This document shows positions 55,980 through 64,000 of a DNA stretch of 64,000 nucleotides, in pieces. How positions within the stretch are numbered: position 1 is the stretch's first letter; the number at the start of each line of letters is the position of its first letter. Origin of the DNA: Psychrobacter sp. JCM 18901 (GTDB taxonomy: Bacteria; Pseudomonadota; Gammaproteobacteria; Pseudomonadales; Moraxellaceae); contig NZ_BAWH01000012.1 in assembly GCF_000586435.1 (NCBI RefSeq), positions 1 to 64,000 on the forward strand, read 5' to 3'. The position numbers were made by a program, and so were the translations under genes. A model generated the notes under the pieces. That model was not told the origin of the DNA. It made no database searches and saw only the letters and a list, made by a program, of their open reading frames with translations.

Positions 55980-57553
55980 TTATTCAGCAGTTTTTTGTAG
56001 CAATGCATAATAAAAACCATCGCCACTCGCGCTATCGATTGGCAAGCACTGACGACCGATTGCTTGTTCGATACCCCAACTGCAATCGTCAGTAAACTCA
56101 ATCACTACTGCATCATTATGATGAGTGATAAAGTCCTGCATTTGCTCGACGTTCTCTTGCTTTAAGATAGAACATGTCACATACAACAGATAACCACCAA
56201 CCTTGAGTTGTGGCCATAGATTATGCAAGATGTCTGCTTGTAGCAGCGCCGTTTGCTCGATGTCTTCTTCAGTACGCAAGATGCTGATATCTGGATGACG
56301 GCGAATCACGCCAGTCGCAGTACAAGGAGAATCTAATAATATCGCATCAAATACCGGCTCATTTGTCGCCGCCTTTTTATTCTTGCCATGCTGCCATCTG
56401 GTTGCATCTGCACAGACAATATTCAATGCGATGCTGTTATTTGCTTGCTGCAAATCATGCTGACTTAGATTTAAACGCTGTAAATTCTCGCGAATACGCT
56501 CGATACGTGGTGCTTCATTATCGATAGCCGTTACCTTGATATCAGTAATCGCAGGTGACGTTTCAGCATCGTCTTGTTTCACGTGAAACAACGATGATTC
56601 ATCGTTAGCGCTTATAAGCTCTAACCAATGAGCAAGCTTGCCACCAGGTGCCGCACAAGCATCTAGAATATGTATCTCATTATTCGTATTTTCCGTATCA
56701 GATTCTTCAGCACTGAGCTTAGCCATTAATGCTTTATTGATAATCGGTGCAGCTAACTGAGCATGCATATCTTGAACGCTAGCTGTTCCTAAAGCAAAAT
56801 CAGGCAAAGCGTTAACGGCAGTGCTTTGATGTAGTCTAAGACCTTTGGTTGATAGCGTGGTGGAAGTGGCAGACCCTGATGAGTTTGCTACCTTAAAACC
56901 AGTCGTTAGCTCAACGATATCTGCATCAATTTCTGCGCCATCCAATGCATGCTGATAATCCTCTACCGAAGTAACCGCCGAATTCACTCGTAAAAACATC
57001 GGGGCTGGTTGGCGCAAGCCTTGTGTCAGCTCATCATACTGTTCGCTCCAATCTTGTTTAAGCTGATAAGCGAGCCAATTCGGTAGACTATGCTTTTTAT
57101 CGCATTTCTTACGGAATTTGCTTGGATTCTTGGCGACTTTACGCAAAATAGCATTCACCAAACCAGTCGAATGAGCGAACTCAATTTCTTTGGCTGCTTC
57201 AACGGTTTCATGAATGGCAGCATGGTCAGCCACTTCTAAATATAGCAACTGTACTAAGCCGACTTGAATGGTGGTACGCACTTCAACTTCGTCGACAGGG
57301 TTGTCTGCTAAGCTATCGAGCAAACGTGCCAGCGCATGCCATTGACGCAATGTCGTGAGCAGTAATGCATGAGCAAAGCCTTTATCGCCATCGTGCAGAC
57401 TATTCAGTAACGGATCAAGGAGCTTGAGAGCGACTGACCATTTTGAATAGCCAGTAAGGTACGAATCACACGCACGCGTACGCTGCCATTCATAATAAGA
57501 TTGCTTGATGGTTTGAGCTTATTGTTTCTAGGCGCAGTACTGTTTTGTCTCAT
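55980..57553 (-). CDS. rsmB: 16S rRNA m5C967 methyltransferase RsmB (one frameshift)
   Basis: About 524 residues: an N-terminal NusB-like RNA-binding domain (HALARLLDSLAD...EVRTTIQVGLVQLLYLEV) and a C-terminal Rossmann methyltransferase domain with motif I LDACAAPGGK, the catalytic DSPCTATG (Cys) and YVTCSIL (Cys). One base is missing at 57424-57425 (SLSKLLDPLLNSLHDGDKG). The start is the ATG giving MRQNSTAPRN. Directly downstream of fmt, as in most gammaproteobacteria. A perfect parS site lies in the coding sequence and encodes FHVKQ. Confidence 0.94.
56575..56590. promoter_or_regulatory. parS centromere site, perfect match
   Basis: TGTTTCACGTGAAACA is identical to the conserved 16-bp palindrome bound by chromosomal ParB. 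It lies within rsmB at a poorly conserved spot between motif I and the SAM-binding acidic residue. By chance a perfect copy in 64 kb is extremely unlikely (one in 4^16 positions). Confidence 0.92.
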
Positions 57554-57618
57554 TAAATTTCATTTCCTTGACGTATGATCGATAGCGTCTTGTGCAAGTA
57601 GGTTAAATATAAGTAACG

Positions 57619-58694
57619 TTATTTTGTTTCTGACGTAAATTGATCGCCGTCATTTAATTGGTTGCCATGGCAAACTTGTTCAGCAGTCATCGGCTTACCA
57701 CCCGCAAACTGTAAATGAGTAATGGCTAAAGTAGTGGCCGACGACTCGGTATCATTATCCTTACCACAAGCGACTAAGATCGCTTTTCGTCCGACACTGA
57801 TAACCGTTCCAGCAGGTTTATTCGTTTGCTGCGATGTATTTACAGGTAAGCTAGCCAGTACTTTAACGCGCTGCCCTGCTAGGAAAGTATAAGCACCCGG
57901 CCATGGTGTCAGCCCACGAATTTGGCGTTCAATAGCGGCAGCAGGCTGCGACCAATCAACTTCGCCTTCGGTTTTGACCAGCTTTTCAGCGTAGTTGGCT
58001 TGACTATCATCTTGAGCGATAGCTTGAGCTTGATAAGCAGCTAAGTCTTTTAGCACCGTACTAATAGCTGTCGCACCAAGTGCAGCCATCTTATCATGTA
58101 GGCTAGCAGCGGTATCATCAGAGGCAATACTTTCGCTGACTTTATAAAGCATATCACCCGTATCAAGACCTTTGTCCATCTGCATAATAGTAATACCGGT
58201 CTCATCGTCTCCGGCCAAGAGTGCACGATGGATAGGTGCAGCACCGCGCCAGCGTGGTAACAGTGAAGCGTGAATATTCAAGCAACCATGAGTAGCGTCT
58301 CTAATACACCGATAGGTAGGATCAACCCGTAAGCGGCAACAATCATCACATCTGGTTGATAGGTGCGCAGAGTTTGCCTAGCAGCTAGACCTTCTGCACT
58401 AGACTTTTTAAAAGTGACTGGCTGCTCTACAGCGATATCATGTGTCAATGCAACTTCTTTTACCGCAGAGGCTGACAGTTTTTGACCACGACCTGCTTTA
58501 CGATCGGGCTGGGTGTAAACAGCAACTATCTCTATATTCAGCGCTTCTTGCTGCTTAATTAACGACTCAAGGCTAATAGCAGCAAATTCAGGCGTACCCG
58601 CAAATACTACCCTTAATCGGTTAGTAGTTGGGTTATCATGGTCAGTAAGCGAGTTGGATGTATCAAAGGTAGGAGCAGTTGTAGTCATAATCAT
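57619..58694 (-). CDS. fmt: Methionyl-tRNA formyltransferase (one frameshift)
   Basis: Formylates initiator Met-tRNA. About 358 residues. The N-terminal catalytic domain has LRVVFAGTPEFAA, the folate/active-site segment LNIHASLLPRWRGAAPI (Asn, His) and MDKGLDTGDML; the C-terminal domain has GLTPWPGAYT. One base is missing at about 58295 (GVLETPTHGCLNIHA). About 30 residues precede the usual start, so an internal start is possible. In many relatives def follows; here the partner deformylase gene is not in the window. Upstream of rsmB. Confidence 0.95.
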
Positions 58695-59015
58695 GCATTA
58701 TATAAGGTTTATTTGTTCATTATAGGTGAGTTTACGGCGCAGTGCCATGATTGTAATGACCTCAGTTCATGATAACCAATGACATTATTTGCCTTTATAA
58801 TATCAAGGACATCGAACGTTCTATTTATATTTTTTTACAAAACAATTTGGTGTTAATAACCACTCTCTGTAAACAGTAGCCGTTATTCTGCTATAAATAG
58901 AAGGTAACACTAAAAATTTTAGACAATTCAACTGTCGTATAATTCACCTACTATATGTAGAAACTTCGTTTTTATTTCACTATATTCTTTCGTGTCGAGA
59001 TAGGGCCACGCTTTC
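58695..59015. other. Divergent intergenic region, fmt / hybrid sensor
   Basis: 320 bases with a TATAAT at 58938-58943 pointing toward the sensor gene. No gene is seen. Confidence 0.4.
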
Positions 59016-61771
59016 ATGCAACAGTTTCAGTCCTTACAGCGCTTATTGATTTTTTTATGCCTTGTCTCTCACGGTTATGTTACTGCTGTACTATGTCACA
59101 ATGTTTGATGGGATAAGAAAACATAGTGAGCAACATAGCATAGATACTTTTTATGCCCTACAGCACAGTATTATTGAGCATGCAGCGCATGTAGATAGTG
59201 AAATAAAAAGAATCTTAGAGCAACCTACTTTTGACCACCTTAGCTATCAGCTGATTTTAATGATGCCTTCTGGGCAGACCTATATTCATCATAACACTCG
59301 TCCTAATGAATCTGCTTTTTCTACCGTTGCTTTCCCTACCATCGGTACATCAGCTTCTAGCAGCAGCGACCATAGCTCTTATACCGTCAATAGCAATGAA
59401 CTAACAGGAATCATTAATCTAAAAAGCGGACATCAGATTTATATCGTACTACGCCACGAACCTTTTGTTGTTGACTGGATATCTTACCGTTATTGGCTCC
59501 CTTTGATGGTCGCTATCGTACTGTTCTTCATGGCATTGCTCTATATGCTTAATCGTCGTACTAACTGGGAGCAATTACTGGTTTATACGGATAGTTTGAG
59601 TAGCCGCGCAAAAGAATCTTATACGCCGCCACCGTTTTTACAAAAGAAATCTACTACCGAGTTCATGCTGTTAGGTCATGCGCTAAGTCGCGTCAGCTAC
59701 CAACTACATAATGACTATCGGCGTATCAAAACACTGTCTCATCGTTTAGAACGCTTGGTTGATCAGGCACCCTTACCGATGTTGATGAGTATACGACATG
59801 GTCAAATTAGTTTCTATAATCAGCGTTTTGAGCAAGTATTTACCCCTCCTACACAGAGTGAACAGAGCTATGAGCTGACTGATTTCGTTGAAGGGAAAGA
59901 CGAGGCCACTCAAATACTGTTAAAAACCATCTCAAGTCTACGCGTTACTCGCACACTCATGGTTTATGGCTTGGAAAACAAACAAGCCTACCAACTACAC
60001 GTAACACCATGGTTTGGCGAACATGGGCAAGTTCACGGTTTTACTGTGATTTTTAATAATGTTGATGAAATTTTCCATCAATCTGAACAACTACAGCTGC
60101 ACAACCAACAACTGCAATTACAAATTGATGAATCAAACGAAGCCCAAGCATTTATAGGTCGTAAGTTAAGGTTACCACTAGAGAAAATAATTGATTCGTT
60201 GGAACCCATCGACCCTTCAACATTGACGGCTCAAGGCAAAAAAACTCTAAATACATTGATTACAACCAGTCAAAGCATGTTGACTGTGCTCAATGAGACG
60301 CTAGCAACAGAGGAAGTTGAAGTCAGAAAAACACGTTTGAGTATAGAAACGGTTGATATTTACAAGGTAAGCAAAGAGGTTAGCAATTTAGTCACAAAAG
60401 AAATAAGACAACAAGGGTTAGAATTGATCTATTTCTTTGCGCCGGACTGTCCTCGTTACATCGAAACTGATTACATTCGACTGCACCATATCCTATTAAA
60501 TCTGTTGAAAAACGCTATTAGCTTTACAACATCAGGCTATGTCGCGCTCACTGTTGATCGTGTATCTGAAGATAAAGCAACGCGAATAAGTAATCAGGAT
60601 TTAACTCCTAACAATGACACGACAGTGCCTGCGCAGACATCTTATTGGATTCGATTTAGCGTAAAAGACACTGGAGTAACTATTACTCCTGAGAGACAAA
60701 ATCAATTAGTCAATATCTTGAATCAAAGCAATCATAACTTAGTTGAAGACAGTAATATTGGCTTGAGTGATGCCAATAGCTTTGCTCAGTTACTCGGCGG
60801 TTTTATCGAACTAAGTAATACGGTGGATAAAGAAACGATATTTAGCCTCTACCTTCCTTATCCTCATACCACTTATCAATCGGTATATCATCGTTGTTCG
60901 CAGCTGCCCCATATTCACCTTATCGCTATCATCAATCAGCCTCTAGTTGCTGAACATTTACAACGTTTGTGCGAGTACTTAACGATATCCGTGACTATCT
61001 ACAGCACTTTAGATAGAGCCACTGTACAGCAGCTAAAAAAATAAATTAAAACAAGATGAGCAAACCATCATTCCTGTCTTGTTATTAGATTATGAATACA
61101 GCGAATCCATCACCTTATCAGCTCATGCGAGCAACAAGTATAGCGAGCAACAAGAAGTGTTAAACGACCTAGTCGCTACGCCTTCACTACCAAAGATATT
61201 ACTTAGCATGAAACTTGAAAGGCATATACCCTCTATTTTACTAGGCCAATATGATGGATTTTTGACCAAACCCTTGGACGCAAGTTTATTACTGTCTGAA
61301 CTGCTACGTTTAACCTTGTTTGCAAGGAAAACGCTAAACATACTGGTCAAACATCAATATGACAGCAGTCTATCTTTTGTAGAAGATACACCTAAGAAAG
61401 AAATCTTGTCTCCACTGATTTTGGTCGTAGAAGACAGTCCTACTAACCAAAAGATAGCCTGTAAGATGTTAAGTAAGCTTGGTTATCGTAGTATTGTCGC
61501 AGAAGATGGACAGCAAGCACTCGAGAAACTCAAAAGCCAACGTGAAGAAATTTCTTTGATTTTGATGGACTGCCGAATGCCCATTATGGATGGCTTACAA
61601 GCCACACAAGTGATTCGCTCGCAAGGTGATAAAATACCAATTGTGGCGCTAACTGCGAATAATACAGAAGAAGATCGCGAGGCTTGTATACAAGTAGGTA
61701 TGGACGAGTTTTTATCCAAACCCATTAGTAAGAAAGACTTAGAATCCGTTTTGCAGAGTTTTATACAATAA
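59016..61771 (+). CDS. BarA/GacS-like hybrid sensor protein with degenerate kinase core (two frameshifts)
   Basis: About 917 residues, inner membrane. First helix LLIFYALSLTVMLLLYYV, a periplasmic sensor loop, second helix WLPLMVAIVLFFMALLYML, a HAMP-like stretch, a PAS-like domain (DQAPLPMLMSIRHGQISFYN), a Gln-rich coiled coil, DHp/HATPase regions, a degenerate receiver (LLLDYEYSES, FLTKPLDAS) and an intact final receiver (LVVEDSPTNQK, LMDCRMPIMDG, VALTAN, LSKPIS). Where HExRTP is expected the sequence is GRKLRLPL, with Arg at the phospho-His position. The ATP-site boxes are altered (DTGVTI, SNIGLSDAN). T-run 59050-59056 and A-run 61035-61041 each have one base too many. Confidence 0.75.
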
Positions 61772-61876
61772 ATCTCTAGTGCAAATAAAAAATACCCTAT
61801 AAATATCACTTAATCAAAGTAATATCGATAGGGTCGAAAACTTGGTGCGAGGATGATATTTCGGTAAGCTTAATTG

Positions 61877-62551
61877 TTATTTCATAAATCCATTATCGGC
61901 TAAAAATGCTTCTGTGATTTGGTTTTGCGGGTTTGACGCATTCATACCGTCAGATTGAGATTTATTTAATAGACGCTCTAGATAACGGGCAACGATATCT
62001 ACTTCAATATTTACTTTGTTGCCTACTAACCAATGCTTAGCGATATTTGTCACTTGAGCAGTATGCGGAATGATATTTAGAGAAACAATATTGTCACGCA
62101 CTAAATTGGTCGTCAGACTAATACCATCTACTGTGATAGAGCCTTTGGTCGCTGTATAGTGCGCCAGCTCTTGCGGTATCTCAATCTCTATATAAATAGA
62201 ACGAGCATCTTGTTGTAATTTGCTAACGACCCCTACTCCATCTACATGACCAGCGACGATATGACCACCAAAACGAGTCGTCGGTAGCATGGCCTTTTCT
62301 AGATTGACCGTATGACCTGCTTTTAACCCTTCTAATGCTGTCCTAGCAATCGTTTCACGTGAGACATCAACAGAGTAGTAATTACTTCCGAGCTCCACCA
62401 CGGTTAAACAAATACCATTTGATGCAATAGAATCGCCTAGCTTCACGTCACTGAAATCTAAGTCATCAGACTCTACTGTCAAACGTATATCACCGCCTGT
62501 GGCCTGCATAGATTTAACTTTTCCAACGCTTTCTATAATTCCAGTAAACAT
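61877..62551 (-). CDS. ribE: Riboflavin synthase, alpha chain
   Basis: Dismutates two 6,7-dimethyl-8-ribityllumazines to riboflavin. 224 residues with two lumazine-binding repeats: MFTGIIESVGKV and then FGGHIVAGHVDGVG. Both substrate-binding motifs (NGICLTV, VDGISLT) are present, and VSRETIARTALEGLK is typical. Also called ribC in some species. It lies on the same strand as ribD, but 430 bases behind it, with the origin-like region between. Confidence 0.96.
   Translation of the reverse strand: MFTGIIESVGKVKSMQATGGDIRLTVESDDLDFSDVKLGDSIASNGICLTVVELGSNYYSVDVSRETIARTALEGLKAGHTVNLEKAMLPTTRFGGHIVAGHVDGVGVVSKLQQDARSIYIEIEIPQELAHYTATKGSITVDGISLTTNLVRDNIVSLNIIPHTAQVTNIAKHWLVGNKVNIEVDIVARYLERLLNKSQSDGMNASNPQNQITEAFLADNGFMK
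62351..62366. promoter_or_regulatory. parS-like sequence in ribE (14/16)
   Basis: CGTTTCACGTGAGACA matches parS at 14 of 16 positions including the CACGTG core. It encodes part of the conserved VSRET motif, so coding constraint may explain it. Confidence 0.35.
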
Positions 62552-62689
62552 ATTACCCTCATCTCATTACTGTATGGCCTTCATAGGCGAATATTTTAGT
62601 TTATCAAATCAGCTATAAATTCTTTATCACAACTTATTCAAATAATTGACAGTGAAACATCGTTAGACTTGACCTTTAATAGGATAGAT

Positions 62690-62698
62690 TGTGGATAA
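62690..62698 (-). promoter_or_regulatory. DnaA box (perfect)
   Basis: TGTGGATAA, the reverse complement of TTATCCACA. Confidence 0.8.
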
Positions 62699-62748
62699 GT
62701 AGAGATAAATCAATAGAGATATAGCTAGAAGTCGCTATAAAAACATAG

Positions 62749-62757
62749 TTATCCACA
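62749..62757 (+). promoter_or_regulatory. DnaA box (perfect)
   Basis: TTATCCACA, 50 bases from the previous box and in opposite orientation. Confidence 0.8.
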
Positions 62758-62861
62758 ACAAATGTAAATTTCTCATGGTACGTACTCATCTAGAAAATAA
62801 ATCATAAGCTATTGATTTAAAGTAACATTTATTAAAACACTTAAGATAGACACCTCTCATC

Positions 62862-62877
62862 TGTTTCATATGAAACA
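62862..62877. promoter_or_regulatory. parS-like palindrome (14/16)
   Basis: TGTTTCATATGAAACA: perfect palindrome with the parS arms and an AT centre in place of CG. Confidence 0.6.
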
Positions 62878-62880
62878 AAG

Positions 62881-62889
62881 TTATGCACA
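62881..62889 (+). promoter_or_regulatory. DnaA box (TTATGCACA)
   Basis: Fits the relaxed consensus TTWTNCACA and lies three bases after the parS-like palindrome. Confidence 0.6.
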
Positions 62890-62904
62890 GTTCCATGTGA
62901 AACA
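62889..62904. promoter_or_regulatory. parS-like sequence (13/16)
   Basis: AGTTCCATGTGAAACA: the right arm is the parS arm, the left arm GTTCCA is like that of Pseudomonas sites. Confidence 0.4.
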
Positions 62905-62922
62905 CGTAAACCAATAACTAAT

Positions 62923-62931
62923 TTATCCACA
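62923..62931 (+). promoter_or_regulatory. DnaA box (perfect)
   Basis: TTATCCACA, about 50 bases before the ribD stop. Confidence 0.8.
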
Positions 62932-62982
62932 TTTTGGGCTTATTATCAAAACTCATGGACAACATACTTATTTGAAAAATAT

Positions 62983-64000
62983 TTATAAAGGTAATAAGGT
63001 TAATTTGAGATCTGGACCAAGCTGCTGATGACTTTCTATATCAAACCGTAACTGCTGAGCAAGGAACATAGGATTGAAATCAACCATTGGACGAGCTTCA
63101 TCACCAAGTAAGCAAGGTGCTTGATATACGATTAACTCATCTACCAACTGTTGACTCAAAAAACTACCTGCAACGCTAGCACCTGCTTCCACCAACACAT
63201 CATAGCATTGATGCTCCTTAACCAGTTTCGCCAACAACGCCGGCAAATCATCTTCATACCAATAAATAGTATCTGGATGCCGACACAGCTGATGATCAGA
63301 CTGTAGGCTGTGCTTTAAACGCTGACGCCTATCAAGTATGACTATTTTAGGATTAGGTATTTTCTCAGGCGGTACGTCTAGTTGTCTTGAGCGCACATTG
63401 AGCTGTGGGTTATCAGTTATTACGGTTTCACTACCTGTAATAATCGCACCACTTTGTGCTCGTAGTTTTTGTACATCCTCGCGAGCAGCTGTCGAGGTAA
63501 TCCACTTAGATTCGCCAGATGCCATCGCTGTACGGCCGTCTAAACTGGTCGCTATTTTCAATCTTACATAGGGCATCTGAGTGCGCATGGCTTTTAGAAA
63601 ACCACGGTTTAGTGCCTCTGCCTGCTCTGTCAGGACACCGACTGTTACCTCAATGCCAGCTTGCTCTAATAGTTTCACACCGCGACCTGCGACCTGCGGA
63701 TTTGGATCCAGACCTGCAATCACAACACGTTTCACATTCGCGGCAACAAGCGCCACCGCACATGGCGGCGTACGTCCCGTATGACTACATGGCTCTAATG
63801 TAACGTAAGCAGTTGCCCCTGCTGCCTGTGTACCAGCCTCTTTAAGTGCAAACACTTCTGCATGTGGCTCACCAGCTTTAGGGTGAAACCCTTGACCAAC
63901 AATCTGCTCTGCCTGAACAATAACGCAGCCCACTGCAGGATTGGGTCTAGTAGTATACAAACCGCGCTTCGCTTGTTCGATAGCAAGCATCATAAAGTAG
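62983..64000 (-). CDS. ribD: Bifunctional riboflavin biosynthesis protein RibD (cut by window edge)
   Basis: Deaminase plus reductase of riboflavin synthesis. About 336 residues are visible. The zinc deaminase motif is HAEVFAL with PCSHTGRTPPC; the reductase domain has LKIATSLDGRTA and ITGSETVITDNPQLN. The family starts about ten residues before MMLAIEQAKRG, and the frame stays open to the window edge (codons for Tyr-Phe precede the first Met), so the true start lies outside. Followed by the origin-like region and ribE. Confidence 0.95.
   Translation of the reverse strand, partial: YFMMLAIEQAKRGLYTTRPNPAVGCVIVQAEQIVGQGFHPKAGEPHAEVFALKEAGTQAAGATAYVTLEPCSHTGRTPPCAVALVAANVKRVVIAGLDPNPQVAGRGVKLLEQAGIEVTVGVLTEQAEALNRGFLKAMRTQMPYVRLKIATSLDGRTAMASGESKWITSTAAREDVQKLRAQSGAIITGSETVITDNPQLNVRSRQLDVPPEKIPNPKIVILDRRQRLKHSLQSDHQLCRHPDTIYWYEDDLPALLAKLVKEHQCYDVLVEAGASVAGSFLSQQLVDELIVYQAPCLLGDEARPMVDFNPMFLAQQLRFDIESHQQLGPDLKLTLLPL

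Larger units (their letters stand above)
62570..62982. other. oriC: Candidate replication origin (oriC) region
   Basis: The AT-rich gap between ribE and ribD contains three perfect DnaA boxes TTATCCACA: 62690-62698 (minus strand), 62749-62757 and 62923-62931 (plus). A further TTATGCACA lies at 62881-62889. Two parS-like palindromes lie among them. The stretch 62790-62850 is very AT-rich and could be the unwinding element. A perfect box is expected once per about 131 kb by chance on both strands, so three in 242 bases is meaningful. dnaA is not in this window. Confidence 0.6.

Overview
The window looks like a chromosomal segment of a Moraxellaceae gammaproteobacterium, most likely Psychrobacter. 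The reasons are a moderately AT-rich sequence, a complete Na+-translocating NADH:quinone oxidoreductase operon with its maturation genes, Acinetobacter/Psychrobacter-like HisA, HemN and TelA proteins, and the fmt / rsmB / LysM / dprA / tsaC neighbourhood that sits close to the replication origin in related gammaproteobacteria. The genus call is inference; no rRNA is present.

Layout. 0.6-3.2 kb: thrS and infC (AUU start). 3.5-7.2 kb: telA and rnr. 7.3-10.1 kb (minus strand): a small membrane protein, a BON-MscS channel and hisA. 11.2-17.3 kb: nqrABCDEF, followed by an SDR gene, apbE (flavinylation of NqrB/NqrC) and nqrM (NQR maturation) up to 20 kb. 20.4-26.2 kb: an MFS transporter, then tesA-ybbA-ybbP. 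26.3-27.7 kb: two AT-rich accessory genes, one possibly related to uracil-DNA glycosylases and one resembling the C-terminal half of FtsZ without its GTP-binding half. 28-36 kb: avtA, hisH, hisB, a GNAT-like gene, tRNA-Phe, DUF4385, gph and comM/yifB. 36.4-42.6 kb: hemN, qmcA-nfeD, a small outer-membrane barrel, bioF-bioC. 42.7-47.3 kb: dnaK, grpE and an HSL-type esterase. 47.4-58.7 kb, nearly all minus strand: metallophosphoesterase, epimerase, two paralogous membrane proteins, tsaC, dprA, LysM, thrC, rsmB, fmt. 59-64 kb: a BarA/GacS-like hybrid sensor whose kinase core looks degenerate, then ribE and ribD (cut by the window edge).

The most interesting part is the right third. The ribE-ribD gap (about 62.55-62.98 kb) holds three perfect DnaA boxes, a fourth near-consensus box, AT-rich DNA and parS-like palindromes. 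A perfect 16-bp parS lies inside rsmB and a 15/16 parS beyond it. Together these suggest that the window reaches the chromosome's origin/centromere region.

A caution runs through the whole window. About forty single-base indels, mostly in A/T runs seven or eight bases long or in short G/C/A/T runs, break genes that should be intact, including essential ones (thrS, dnaK, fmt, rsmB, tsaC) and the nqr operon. They are most simply read as homopolymer errors in the sequence. Genes are therefore given over their full repaired span, with the break positions named.
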